Shown here: piece after piece, positions 16,781 to 25,290 of the stretch
Position numbering within the stretch: the stretch's first letter is position 1
How the letters are laid out: each line of letters begins with the position of its first letter
NCBI GenBank assembly: GCA_944387035.1
Contig: CALXDJ010000010.1
Coordinates: 16,533-80,532 of the forward strand
DNA: 64,000 nt
Source: an uncultured Oscillospiraceae bacterium
Lineage (GTDB): Bacteria > Bacillota > Clostridia > Oscillospirales > Oscillospiraceae
Direction of reading: 5' to 3'
The notes under the pieces: model-generated
The model's database searches: none
Seen by the model: the letters and a program-made list of their open reading frames with translations, nothing else
Told to the model about the DNA's origin: nothing
Position numbers and translations under genes: made by a program

Positions 16781-18247
16781 GTGAACGAACTGGAACAGAA
16801 GCTCTACCAAGCCATGGATCATGCCGCGCCGCAGGACCTGGACCGGATTCTGGCGGCTTGCGGGCCGCAAAACCGTGACAAGGTGGTTCCCTTCGCACCG
16901 CCTTCCCGGCGGCGCCGTCCGCGGATGGCCTGGGCGGCAGCGGCCATGCTGGCGGTGTTGCTGTGCGGCGGCTTCGGCCTGCGCGGCTGGCAGACGAGCC
17001 ACGCGGTGGCCTCCGTGGTGTCCTTGGATGTCAATCCCAGCATTCAGCTTCAGGTCAATCAAAAGGAGATCGTTTTGGAGGCGCAGGCCCTCAATGCCGA
17101 GGCACAGGAGATCCTGGAAGGCATGGATCTGCGCAAGACCCAGCTGACTGTGGCGGTGAACGCCATTGTGGGCTCGTTGCTGCAGCACGGGTATCTGGAC
17201 CGGATTTCCACCGCGATTTTGATTTCGGTGGAAGATGATGATGTGCAGCGGGCCTCCCGGCTGGAGACGTCCCTGACGGAAGAGGTGGATGCCGCCCTGG
17301 CCAATGCCTCCGCCGGTGCGGCTGTGCTCAGCCAGACGCTGACCTCCGACGCCGCGCTGGAAGAGCAGGCAAAGACCAGCCAGATCTCGGTGGGAAAGGC
17401 TGCTTTGGTGCAGCAGGTACAGGCGCTCAACAGCGCTCTGGAGTTTGATGCCTTGGCAGCGTTAACGGTGGAAGAGCTGGATCAGCTGATTCACACCGGT
17501 GCGCCGGGCATGCCGGTGGGAACAGATGCGGCAGCCGCTGCCGCACAGAGCTATGCCGGGATCTCGGATGCGGATGTGATTACCCGGGATGTGGATCCGG
17601 AGCTGGATGAGGCGCCCGCCCACTATGAGGTGGAGCTGCTGACGGCTTACGGAGAGTTTGAATATCTGGTGGATGCCTATTCCGGCGCTGTGCTCAGCGG
17701 CCCGGCAGATGTGGCATCGGCAGCTGGAGCCGGCCGGATTCCGACCTTGGACCCCAGCCAGTCCATCGGACAGGAGAAGGCATTGTCCATTGCTTTGGCG
17801 GATGCGGGTGTCCAGAAAGAGAATGCCCTGGGGCTGGAAGTCAAGGGTGAATATGATGATGGGCAGCTGCTCTACGAGGTGGAGTTCCGCGCCGGCGGTG
17901 TGGAGTATGAATATGAGGTGCGGGCCTCGGACGGCAGGATTGTCAAGGCTGAGCGGGATGGCGAGAACATGCCCGTTCTTTCCACCGGAAGCCAGAGCAC
18001 CGCAGGAACCCAGACGGGCAGCGGGACGGCCTCCGGGGATATCGGAGCCCAGGCGGCCCAGACGGCGGCTTTGAACCATGCCGGCGTTCAGGCCGGAGCG
18101 GTGAGTGAAATGAAGTGTGAACGCGACCAGGATGACGGGCGCACGATTTATGAAGTGGAATTCCGGGCTGGCCGGATGGAATATGAATATGAGGTAGACG
18201 CGGCCACCGGGACCATTCTCAAGGCAGAATCAGAATACGACGATTAG
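16781..18247 (+). CDS. Membrane-anchored anti-sigma factor, RsgI-like with three PepSY domains
   Basis: The 488-residue protein has a short cytosolic N-terminus (1-48, sigma-binding by position), one membrane helix (about 50-69) and a long outer part. Just outside the membrane lies ASVVSLDVNPSIQLQVN (77-93), the RsgI-type segment whose Asn-Pro bond is reported to self-cleave in RsgI proteins. Three PepSY-type repeats follow (about 258-305, 328-392 and 418-488), each ending in a YEYEV-like strand and a DAxxGxI turn. It starts with GTG behind AAGGAGG. PepSY domains are thought to bind or inhibit peptidases, so they could couple release of the sigma factor to an outside signal. The function is inferred from architecture and gene order. 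Confidence 0.8.
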   Translation: MNELEQKLYQAMDHAAPQDLDRILAACGPQNRDKVVPFAPPSRRRRPRMAWAAAAMLAVLLCGGFGLRGWQTSHAVASVVSLDVNPSIQLQVNQKEIVLEAQALNAEAQEILEGMDLRKTQLTVAVNAIVGSLLQHGYLDRISTAILISVEDDDVQRASRLETSLTEEVDAALANASAGAAVLSQTLTSDAALEEQAKTSQISVGKAALVQQVQALNSALEFDALAALTVEELDQLIHTGAPGMPVGTDAAAAAAQSYAGISDADVITRDVDPELDEAPAHYEVELLTAYGEFEYLVDAYSGAVLSGPADVASAAGAGRIPTLDPSQSIGQEKALSIALADAGVQKENALGLEVKGEYDDGQLLYEVEFRAGGVEYEYEVRASDGRIVKAERDGENMPVLSTGSQSTAGTQTGSGTASGDIGAQAAQTAALNHAGVQAGAVSEMKCERDQDDGRTIYEVEFRAGRMEYEYEVDAATGTILKAESEYDD

Positions 18248-18260
18248 ACGTTTAAAAGAA

Positions 18261-18296
18261 AAACCGGACGGCAGCCCACGGGCTGCCGTCCGGTTT
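18261..18296. terminator. Bidirectional terminator between convergent genes
   Basis: A 16-base-pair stem, AACCGGACGGCAGCCC / GGGCTGCCGTCCGGTT, with A and T runs on both sides. It lies between the anti-sigma gene and the convergent membrane-protein gene, whose stop codon touches it. Confidence 0.85.
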
Positions 18297-18297
18297 G

Positions 18298-19212
18298 TTA
18301 TGATTCCTCTGCAGGAGGAATTTGGTCGGAGGGGGAATCCGCCGGAGAAGCCGACGGGGTGGATTCTTCCCGCACCTGAGCGAGATAATCCCGGTCTGCA
18401 GTTTTCTTGCTGGGGACGAAGTTCTGGGCAGGCGTCCGTTTCCGGCCCTTGCTCAGAGCATAGAAAAATCCGGTGACGGAGAACACGACTGCGCCGATAA
18501 AATTGACGATCAGGTCCTTCATGGTATCGATCAGGCCAATGTCCAGGTATCCGCCCAGGCCCAGGCTCTCCCCATGGATCAAAACATCCTGAATGTCCCG
18601 GATGGAGACGACCTTGTTGCTGCGGGTCACGTCCAGACTGGCGGAGTAAATGGCGTTGACCACGGTATCTCTCTGCATATCCGTGTGGAAAAACCAGTCC
18701 ATCGCAAACTCGAAAAATTCCCACAGCACGCCGATGGTCATGGAGAAGCAGAAGGCCACCAGAGCCAGGAAAAAGGGAGAGAGATGGAAGGTCAGGCGGT
18801 CATCGTCATTGAGCAGCAACACCAGGGAGAAGCCCACCGCGGCGGCAAGGAATCCGTTCAGAGTATGGAGCATGGTATCCCAGTTGGGAACCCGAACATA
18901 GAAGGCGTTGACCTCTCCCAGAATTTCTGCGGCAAAGATAAAGCATAGGATGGTAATTTCCAATGCTGGGGGCAGCTCAATGCGCAGGCGAACCTGTACC
19001 CAGCTGGGGACATACAGCAGCACAATGGTCAGCACACAGAAGAAAGCGGCTTCATAGTGGGCCATGAACAGCTGGCGCACCAGAATGACCAGGACCAAAA
19101 AACGCAGAATGGAAAAGACGATAAAGGAACTTTTGTGCTCCCGCAGTTCCTTGTCCATGGCTTCTTTGAATGTTTTTTTCAGCCATCGTTTTTCCTGTTT
19201 GGTTCGTTTCAA
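18298..19212 (-). CDS. Integral membrane protein, DUF2238/YjdF-like
   Basis: The protein is 304 residues with about six to seven helices between residues 30 and 245 and a charged, proline/serine-rich cytosolic tail (250-304). The central segment FYVRVPNWDTMLHTLNGFLA and GVLWEFFEFAMDWFF resemble the DUF2238/YjdF family, of unknown function. Translation begins at TTG: AAAGGAG is 7 bases upstream, and the start overlaps the stop of the HAD gene as TTGA, so the two are translationally coupled. Nothing indicates a substrate. Confidence 0.68.
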   Translation of the reverse strand: MKRTKQEKRWLKKTFKEAMDKELREHKSSFIVFSILRFLVLVILVRQLFMAHYEAAFFCVLTIVLLYVPSWVQVRLRIELPPALEITILCFIFAAEILGEVNAFYVRVPNWDTMLHTLNGFLAAAVGFSLVLLLNDDDRLTFHLSPFFLALVAFCFSMTIGVLWEFFEFAMDWFFHTDMQRDTVVNAIYSASLDVTRSNKVVSIRDIQDVLIHGESLGLGGYLDIGLIDTMKDLIVNFIGAVVFSVTGFFYALSKGRKRTPAQNFVPSKKTADRDYLAQVREESTPSASPADSPSDQIPPAEES

Positions 19213-20030
19213 GCGGTTTCTCCTTTCTCATGGTCGGCCTGGCGCAAAGCTGCAAGCAGCTGCGCCATGTTTTCGTAGATGGCAGTGGGCGGCGTGTCGG
19301 AGACGGCCGCGTCTGCGGCAGTGGCTTCCCCGGTCAGGACCAGAGCGGTATCCACTCCGGCGTGGACGCCGCAGGCAATGTCTGTGTAGAGCCGGTCTCC
19401 TACCATCAGGGTTTCAGCGGGGCCATATCCGGTTTGAGCCCAGGCCAGGTGAATCATGGTGGGGTCGGGCTTGCCGATAAAGACCGGTTTGCGGCCGCAG
19501 GCGTTTTCCAGCATGGCGCAGATGGAGCCGCAGTCCGGTACGAAGCCGAACAGGGTGGGACAGGCCAGGTCCGGATTGGTGGCCAGGAAGTCTGCACCCC
19601 GGCACAGCAGGCGGCAGGCATCCTGCACCTTCTCATAAGTCAGGGTGGTGTCATATCCCACCAGGACGGCTGTGACATCTTCGGTTGGGGTATCCCGCAG
19701 GGAGAAGCCTGCCTGGGCGATCTGACGGCAGAACGACGCAGTTCCCACCGCGTAGTATATGTCGTTGGGACTGCGCACAGTCCGCAGGTAATGGATGGTG
19801 GCCTCCACAGCGGTGAGAAACTCCTCCGGGACTGCCGGGACACCTAACCGGTGCATTTTCTCCAGTCCCGCATCCACGCCCCGGGAAGAATTGTTGGTCA
19901 AAAACCGATAGCACCCGCCCCGGCTGCGGACGTATTCCAGAAATTCCGCCGCCCCGGGCAGCAGGGTTTCCTCCAGATAGAGGGTTCCATCCAGATCCAG
20001 CAAAAACAGCTTCTTTTGGGAAAGGTCCAC
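19209..20030 (-). CDS. HAD-IIA family phosphatase (NagD-like)
   Basis: The 273-residue hydrolase carries all HAD motifs: FLLDLDGTLY (nucleophile Asp), RFLTNNSSR (motif II), GKPDPTMI (Lys) and MVGDRLYTDI (acidic metal site). The cap between motifs II and III is the NagD/PNPase (C2a) type. It should dephosphorylate a small phosphomonoester such as a sugar phosphate or nucleotide; the natural substrate is unknown. The start is GTG behind AAAGGAGGT. It is coupled to the downstream membrane-protein gene. Confidence 0.87.
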   Translation of the reverse strand: MDLSQKKLFLLDLDGTLYLEETLLPGAAEFLEYVRSRGGCYRFLTNNSSRGVDAGLEKMHRLGVPAVPEEFLTAVEATIHYLRTVRSPNDIYYAVGTASFCRQIAQAGFSLRDTPTEDVTAVLVGYDTTLTYEKVQDACRLLCRGADFLATNPDLACPTLFGFVPDCGSICAMLENACGRKPVFIGKPDPTMIHLAWAQTGYGPAETLMVGDRLYTDIACGVHAGVDTALVLTGEATAADAAVSDTPPTAIYENMAQLLAALRQADHEKGETA

Positions 20031-20066
20031 TGCCGCACCTCCTTTGCAACAGTGTCAGCATACCAT

Positions 20067-20098
20067 AATGGCGCCCGTCTTGCAAGACGGGCGCCATT
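20067..20098. repeat. Perfect 32-base palindrome between two minus-strand genes
   Basis: AATGGCGCCCGTCTTG (20067-20082) is followed immediately by its exact reverse complement (20083-20098), so the whole 32 bases are self-complementary. It lies between the DUF3169 gene and the HAD gene. As RNA it would form a very stable hairpin, but no T-run follows on either strand, so it is not a classic terminator. Confidence 0.75.
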
Positions 20099-20183
20099 GT
20101 GTGCAAAATGGACTGCAAAAGCTGAAAGATAACGGGCGGCGGGGTGTACACCGAAGATTGCCCAAGCCGCCGGACAGAACCTG

Positions 20184-20948
20184 TTACGGGCGCGCCTTCT
20201 GCTTGGCCAGACGCATGCACTCGAAAATGTAGCTCACTTCCAGTACGACCCATACCAGCAGCACCGCCACCATGGGCATCAGGCCAATGGGAAAGACAAA
20301 ACTCAAAAACAAAAGTGCCATCCACAAAAACGGGCAAAACACATTGACTGTCCGGAAGGCGCGGAAGGAGGCCTGACCGATCTGGGCCCGCTCCGCCTCG
20401 TCACAGACCTCGTACCACTTCTCCTGAAATTTCGTGTCGTAGACGCTGACCTGTTTCTCCGGATTCATCCGACGGGTCAGGTCCACGGTTTTCTGCTGGG
20501 CCAGAGTTACCGGAATCAGGGAGAGGACCAGCTCTCCCATGATGAGCAGGGACTGGAGCCCGCTGTCAATGTACACAACACCCACTGCCAGGAAAAAGAG
20601 ATCCAGAATCATAGCCAGGGTGGAGCACAGTACCACCACATTGAGCTTCCGGTCCGCCTCCTCCGGGGCGGAGTCGTCCTCGCCGTCCCAGCGGTCAAAC
20701 AGGGATTTGGCGGAGCGGTAATGCCACAGGCAGATGCCCAGCAGCACCACGGAGCTGATGGGAATTCCCCAGGGAGCGATGACGGTCAGCAGACGGATCA
20801 GGCCATCGGTGAGCCATACGCCGACGTCCAGATCATCCAGAATGCCGCTGGCGATGCCAACGCAAAATCCAAACACGGCGCTGATGAGCAGCCACTTCAA
20901 AAATTTCGGAAGTGCCTTGCGATTGGGGGTCGTTTTACTGCGCTTCAT
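20184..20948 (-). CDS. DUF3169-like membrane protein
   Basis: The 254-residue protein has about six helices, arranged two plus two plus two around cytosolic loops (around residues 60-95 and 135-190). A hydrophilic loop PEKQVSVYDTKFQEKWYEVC and the helix layout resemble the DUF3169 family (PF11368), of unknown role. The ATG at 20948 lies 9 bases after AGGAGG, inside the end of the XRE gene (14-base overlap), so the regulator and membrane protein are translated together. XRE/DUF3169 pairs recur in Firmicutes. The membrane partner may be the regulated effector or may sense for the regulator. Confidence 0.72.
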   Translation of the reverse strand: MKRSKTTPNRKALPKFLKWLLISAVFGFCVGIASGILDDLDVGVWLTDGLIRLLTVIAPWGIPISSVVLLGICLWHYRSAKSLFDRWDGEDDSAPEEADRKLNVVVLCSTLAMILDLFFLAVGVVYIDSGLQSLLIMGELVLSLIPVTLAQQKTVDLTRRMNPEKQVSVYDTKFQEKWYEVCDEAERAQIGQASFRAFRTVNVFCPFLWMALLFLSFVFPIGLMPMVAVLLVWVVLEVSYIFECMRLAKQKARP

Positions 20949-21156
20949 GATTCTCATCCTCCTCATAGGAAAAAATGTCCTCTACGGTTACCTGACAGAT
21001 CTTGGCCAGCTTTAAGGCCAATGTCACAGAGGGGGAGTAGTCTCCCCGTTCAATCTGGCTGATGGTCTGGCGGGAAACACCGGCCAGGGCACCCATTTGC
21101 TGCTGGTTGACGCCCAGCCGGGCCCGGTGTTCCTTCAGCCGGTTATGCAGCGGCAT
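20935..21156 (-). CDS. Small XRE-family (HTH_3) transcriptional regulator
   Basis: This encodes a 73-residue regulator that is almost only a Cro/C1-type helix-turn-helix: NRLKEHRARLGVNQQQMGAL then SRQTISQIERGDYSPSVTLA. Proteins of this size (YozG-like) act as dimeric repressors. AAGGAG precedes the ATG. Its promoter is covered by three copies of an 18-base palindrome, so autoregulation is very likely. It overlaps and is coupled to the DUF3169 gene. Confidence 0.92.
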   Translation of the reverse strand: MPLHNRLKEHRARLGVNQQQMGALAGVSRQTISQIERGDYSPSVTLALKLAKICQVTVEDIFSYEEDENHEAQ

Positions 21157-21172
21157 ACGGCAGTCTCCTTTC

Positions 21173-21245
21173 TGACAGGGATTCCTGTCAAAATGACAAT
21201 GATTCTTGTCAAATGCAGAATAGCATTGACAACGATCCTTGTCAA
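21173..21245 (-). promoter_or_regulatory. XRE promoter with three 18-base palindromic operators
   Basis: Three sites share the form TGACA-N8-TGTCA: TGACAGGGATTCCTGTCA (21173-21190), TGACAATGATTCTTGTCA (21194-21211) and TGACAACGATCCTTGTCA (21227-21244). Sites 1 and 2 start 21 bases apart and sites 2 and 3 start 33 apart, about two and three helical turns. On the minus strand the promoter is TTGACA (21240-21245), 17 bases, TATTCT (21217-21222), so site 3 covers the -35 box and the other two lie downstream of the -10 box. Confidence 0.85.
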
Positions 21246-21249
21246 TAGC

Positions 21250-21287
21250 AAAAAGAAAATCGCCCTCCGCTGCATGCGGAGGGCGAT
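21250..21287 (-). terminator. Terminator of the AI-2E-type permease gene
   Basis: On the minus strand ATCGCCCTCCGC / GCGGAGGGCGAT (5-base loop) is followed by TTTTCTTTTT, four bases beyond the permease stop. Confidence 0.88.
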
Positions 21288-21290
21288 GGG

Positions 21291-22457
21291 TCATCTTCGC
21301 CTTGGTCGCGGCGGGGCGGATTGCCATTTGGCATCCGGAACCTGTTTTTGTACCAGCTGGTCCTTTACAAAGCCCCGGAACAGGGCATAGAACACGGAGC
21401 ACAGGGGAATGAAAAACAGCATGCCCACAATTCCCATGAGTTTGCCGCCCAAGGTCACGGCAGCCAGCACCCAGATCGAGGGAAGCCCCACGGAGGAGCC
21501 CACCACATGGGGATAGATCAGATTTCCCTCCACCTGCTGGAGGACCAGGAAGAGGACGATGAACAGCAGGGCCTTCCAGGGATCGGTAACGGCGATGAGC
21601 AGAGCGCCCACAGCGCAGCCGATGAAAGCGCCCACGATGGGAATAAGAGCGGTCAGGGAAATCAGCACACCCACCAGCAAGGCGTAGGGCAGACGGAAAA
21701 TGGTCATGGAAATCACGAAGAGCGTGCCCAGAATAACCGCCTCCAGACACTGGCCGGAAAGAAAGCTGGAGAAGGTCCGCTCCGACAGCCGCAGGATTTC
21801 CAACGCCCGATCGGCGCCCCGTTCCGGCAGCAGGGCATAGAGGACTTGCCGTCCCTGCCGGGACAGCTTTTCCTTTTGCAGGAGGATGTAGAACGAGAAG
21901 ATCAGAGCGATGACAAAGGTGCTCACTCCGCTGACCACACCGCCGATCAGTACGCCGCCGGAGTTCACGAGGCCGCTGCCCCAGGCTTGGGCGATTTCCA
22001 GTGCCCGTTTGGAGATGGTGGCCCAGTTAAAGTCCAGAGTCCCCAAATACTCCTGCAGCTGGGGCAGATAGGCGGAAAGCTGTTCCAGATGGTTTTGCAG
22101 ACGCTGGATAGCGTAGGGGATCTGGGCGGTAATGGAACTGGCCGCCTCGCCGATTCCCGGACCAATGACACAGGAGGCCAGTACCAGCACACCGATGACG
22201 GCGATCAGGGTCAACAGGAGGGACAAGGGACGGCGGACTTTTCCGGCCGCCCCCCGAAAGACACCCCGCTCAATGGTCCGCATGGGGACATTGAGAATAA
22301 AGGCCATGGCACCGCCCAATAAAAACGGGCTGAGCATAGAGAGAATCTGCCCCACAGCCAGGGCGACGCTCCCCAGATTTTGCAGAATGCAGTAAAAGGC
22401 GATGCCGGCGCATACGACCAACAAAAGTCCTTTGACTTGCTGCTTGTTCCACTCCAT
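21291..22457 (-). CDS. AI-2E family transporter (TqsA/YdiK-like permease)
   Basis: The 388-residue membrane protein has about eight helices in the order typical of PF01594: two at the N-terminus, one near residue 75, a long soluble segment (100-160) and a cluster from 165. The conserved core LVGVLISLTALIPIVGAFIG and GNLIYPHVVGSSVGLPSIWV match the family. Members include the AI-2 exporter TqsA and sodium/proton exchangers, so the substrate is open. AAAGGA precedes the ATG. It is the last gene of a possible leftward group with the carbonic anhydrase and M29 genes. Confidence 0.9.
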   Translation of the reverse strand: MEWNKQQVKGLLLVVCAGIAFYCILQNLGSVALAVGQILSMLSPFLLGGAMAFILNVPMRTIERGVFRGAAGKVRRPLSLLLTLIAVIGVLVLASCVIGPGIGEAASSITAQIPYAIQRLQNHLEQLSAYLPQLQEYLGTLDFNWATISKRALEIAQAWGSGLVNSGGVLIGGVVSGVSTFVIALIFSFYILLQKEKLSRQGRQVLYALLPERGADRALEILRLSERTFSSFLSGQCLEAVILGTLFVISMTIFRLPYALLVGVLISLTALIPIVGAFIGCAVGALLIAVTDPWKALLFIVLFLVLQQVEGNLIYPHVVGSSVGLPSIWVLAAVTLGGKLMGIVGMLFFIPLCSVFYALFRGFVKDQLVQKQVPDAKWQSAPPRPRRR

Positions 22458-22491
22458 AGGAAACGATTCCTTTCACCGGGACGGCCCGGAA

Positions 22492-22980
22492 TTATTCGTG
22501 ACTGGCGCGGTAATGCTGGGCAAATTCCAGATATTCCTGAACGGAGGCGTCCACACTGTCCATCTCTTCCTGCGTCAGGGGACGGACCACCTTGGCAGGG
22601 CTGCCCAGAATCATGGACCCGTCGGGGGCGTCCAGCTTGCCGGTGACCAGGGCTCCGGCACCGACAATGCAGTGGTTGCCGATTTTCGCACCGTCAAGCA
22701 AAATGGAGCCCATGCCGATGAGGGTGTGGCTTCCCACCGTGCAGCCATGGATGATGGCGCAGTGGCCCACCGTGCAGTTGGAGCCCACCACTGCCCGGGC
22801 ATGGAGAATGGCGCCGTCCTGAATGTTGGTGTTTTCTCCGACCTCAATGGGGGACTCATCTCCCCGGAGCACGGCATTGTACCATACGCTGACGCCCTTG
22901 GCCAGCTTGACATCGCCGACCACCACAGCGCCTTCTGCAATCAACACGTCCGGATCGGAGGTTCTCTTTTTGTAATCCAT
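22492..22980 (-). CDS. Gamma carbonic anhydrase family protein (left-handed beta-helix)
   Basis: The 162-residue protein is built of hexapeptide repeats from about residue 12 to 125 (for example GVSVWYNAVLRGDESPIEVG). Three zinc-ligand histidines sit in the expected pattern: ILHA, CTVGH and IIHG. Family members reversibly hydrate carbon dioxide or, in YrdA/PaaY-type proteins, have other or no activity, so the exact reaction is uncertain. AGGAG lies before the ATG. It is on the same strand as the AI-2E gene, 34 bases upstream of it. Confidence 0.88.
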   Translation of the reverse strand: MDYKKRTSDPDVLIAEGAVVVGDVKLAKGVSVWYNAVLRGDESPIEVGENTNIQDGAILHARAVVGSNCTVGHCAIIHGCTVGSHTLIGMGSILLDGAKIGNHCIVGAGALVTGKLDAPDGSMILGSPAKVVRPLTQEEMDSVDASVQEYLEFAQHYRASHE

Positions 22981-23013
22981 AGCCAGTTCTCCTTTGTTTG
23001 AAATTTGTTTGGG

Positions 23014-24240
23014 TCAGATGGCAAAGTTTCCGTTGACAAATACCGGCACTTCCCGGCCGTCATGGGTGGTGCCCACGATGGACAGGTCCGGTGTGCCGAT
23101 CATGAAGTCCACATGGGTGATGGAATCGTTGAGTCCGTGGGCCTTGAGCTCCTCCTTGGTCATTTTCTGGCCGCCCTGGAGGCAGGGATACGCTTCGCCG
23201 AAGGCAATGTGGCAGGCGGCGTTTTCGTCAAAGAGCGTGTTGTAGAAGAGAATTTTCTGGTTGGAGATGGGGCTGTCATAGGGGACCAAGGCAACCTCGC
23301 CGAAGTAGCTGGCGCCCTCGTCCACGGAGATGGCGCCCCGCAGGGTCTCCTCGCCCTTTTGGGCATGGGCCTCCACGATCTTGCCGTCCCGGACGACGAA
23401 GTGGAACCCGTCGATGATGGAGCCGTCGTGGACCAGGGGCATAGAGGCGTATACCACGCCGTTGACACCGGTTTTCAGGGGAGAGGTATACAGCTCTTCT
23501 GTGGGCATATTGGCCACATACTCCTGGCCGGAGAGGGTGACGTCGTTGCCGGCTTCCCAAACGTGTCCTTCCGGCAGCTCCACGGTGAGATCGGTGCCCA
23601 GGGAGTTGGTGTAGTGCAGGGAGCGGAAGTTCAGGGCGTTGAGCTTCTCCACCCGGGAGTGGAGGGTGGCCAGATGCTGATGCCATTTTTCCACGCAGGT
23701 TCCGTCGCCGCTGATGCGGACGGAGGCAAAGATGGCGTCCCAGAGCTGTTCCATGGCTTCTTCTTCGCTGACGTCGGGGAAGACGGTCTTGGCCCAGCTG
23801 GGAATGGGTACCGAGGCGATGCACCAGGGGAAGCCGCCGCACATCTGAAGCCGGTCAAAGTCCTTCAGGGCCTTGCCGGAAGCCTGCTGCGCCCGGACGA
23901 TCCGGCTGTGCTCCACGCCGCGGAAGTTCTCGGGGTCCGAGGCGGAGATGGCCAGGTAGGCGGCGCCTTCCAGGGCATGATCGTTGAAGAAGTGACGCCG
24001 CCACAGGGGCACGGTGTCGAAGATCTCATCGTCGGCATGGAGGTATTTCAGCCGGGCCATGGCGTCATCGTGCCAGTTCATCACCACTTCCCGGCAGCCC
24101 GCCGCGTAGGCCTCCTCGGCGCACAGCCGGGCAAAATACGCGCATTCCACCGGGGAGGAAATGACCAGCCGCTGTCCCTTCTGGATATTCAGGCCGATCC
24201 GAATTAACAGAGCGGCATATTCGTGGAGTTTTTCGTTCAT
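23014..24240 (-). CDS. M29 family metallo-aminopeptidase (second copy)
   Basis: The 408-residue protein has the normal M29 length. Metal-site segments are DEGASYFGE, ACHIAFGEAY and THVD, corresponding to the conserved Glu, His/Tyr and His-x-Asp. The N-terminal domain reads AALLIRIGLNIQKGQRLVIS. It differs widely from the M29 gene at 12.5 kb, so this is a distinct paralogue rather than a recent copy. It should act on intracellular peptides. GGAAGCAG precedes the ATG. It is followed on the same strand by the carbonic anhydrase gene after 33 bases. Confidence 0.93.
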   Translation of the reverse strand: MNEKLHEYAALLIRIGLNIQKGQRLVISSPVECAYFARLCAEEAYAAGCREVVMNWHDDAMARLKYLHADDEIFDTVPLWRRHFFNDHALEGAAYLAISASDPENFRGVEHSRIVRAQQASGKALKDFDRLQMCGGFPWCIASVPIPSWAKTVFPDVSEEEAMEQLWDAIFASVRISGDGTCVEKWHQHLATLHSRVEKLNALNFRSLHYTNSLGTDLTVELPEGHVWEAGNDVTLSGQEYVANMPTEELYTSPLKTGVNGVVYASMPLVHDGSIIDGFHFVVRDGKIVEAHAQKGEETLRGAISVDEGASYFGEVALVPYDSPISNQKILFYNTLFDENAACHIAFGEAYPCLQGGQKMTKEELKAHGLNDSITHVDFMIGTPDLSIVGTTHDGREVPVFVNGNFAI

Positions 24241-24362
24241 GAGTCACTGCTTCCTTTCCAATGTTTTTCCTAATATGTGCTATTTTAGAGGATTTCTACC
24301 GGGATGTAAAGAAAAGACCATCAGGATTCAAAATTCGTTCATGAACACAGCGGGAACGGGGA

Positions 24363-24386
24363 AAAGGAGGCCGGAAGGCCTCCTTC
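24363..24386 (-). terminator. Weak terminator hairpin overlapping the BrkB stop
   Basis: On the minus strand AAGGAGGCC / GGCCTCCTT with a 4-base loop, followed only by TTCCCC. The stop codon lies inside the stem. Confidence 0.5.
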
Positions 24387-25236
24387 AAGTTGCCTGGTGA
24401 TCCTTGCGCAGACTGATCAGGGTTCCGTTGAGCTCCGCCCCCATAATGAGCGTCATGGCGCTCATGTTCAGCCAGATCAGCAGCACAATGATGGTTCCGA
24501 TGGAGCCGTAGAGCAGCGAGTAGTGCGCGATGTTCTCCACGTACCATGCGTACAGCCAGGAAAGGGCCAGCCACGCGCCCAAAGCTGCCAGGGTTCCGGG
24601 CCAGATGTTGCGCCAGATGGGACGGCCGTCCTGTGCCATGGCGTAAAGAAAGAGCAGGGCAAAATATCCTACCACGGCGATGATGGGGAACCGGAGTTTT
24701 CCCCACAGGACCGCAATGAACAGCGGCAGGCGGAAATGGACCACGGCGTAGGCCAGCAGCCGGTCGCTGACGGTCATGAGCGTCACCGTCAGGGCAATGG
24801 TGATCATTAACAGCAAGGTGTAGATCAGGGTCTTGCACAGCTGCCACACGGCGCCCCGGGGCGGCCCCAGATGGTAGGCGATGCGCACGGATCGCATGAG
24901 GGAGTTGGCTGCCCGGGCGGGGAAATAAATGGAGAAGAACAGCCCGAACAGCATCAGCCGCAGACTGGAGTTTTCCCCCACATAGGTAAGATAGACATCA
25001 AGAAAATCCACGATCTGCGCAGGGAGAATTTCCTGCAGTGCCTGCAAGATCTCCGCCACATCCAGATGAAGAAGGCCCAGCAGGGCGCTGATGAAAATTA
25101 AAAACGGAAAGATGGTAAAGAGCAGGTAAAAGGCCAGCGCCGCGCTGTGGATGCCGACGTCGTGGCGCAGGTAGCGCTGAACCATGAGATACATGCCCCG
25201 CAAAAAGCGGTTTTTTGGCAGGGGCGGCATATACAA
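24385..25236 (-). CDS. YihY/BrkB family membrane protein
   Basis: This polytopic membrane protein has about 283 residues and six helices. The first helix region HSAALAFYLLFTIFPFLIFI is the classic YihY/BrkB start. The middle loop includes ANSLMRSVRIAYHLGPPRG, and a late helix holds LLYGSIGTIIVLLIWLNMSA. The family was once misnamed RNase BN; its real role is unclear. The start is uncertain: TTG at 25236 has GGAGG 8 bases upstream, while ATG at 25230 and ATG at 25263 have poorer sites. Confidence 0.87.
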   Translation of the reverse strand: MYMPPLPKNRFLRGMYLMVQRYLRHDVGIHSAALAFYLLFTIFPFLIFISALLGLLHLDVAEILQALQEILPAQIVDFLDVYLTYVGENSSLRLMLFGLFFSIYFPARAANSLMRSVRIAYHLGPPRGAVWQLCKTLIYTLLLMITIALTVTLMTVSDRLLAYAVVHFRLPLFIAVLWGKLRFPIIAVVGYFALLFLYAMAQDGRPIWRNIWPGTLAALGAWLALSWLYAWYVENIAHYSLLYGSIGTIIVLLIWLNMSAMTLIMGAELNGTLISLRKDHQAT

Positions 25237-25290
25237 GGACGGCACCTCCCTTCCTGAGAGCATAGTATGCGCAGACAGGGCGATTCTTGT

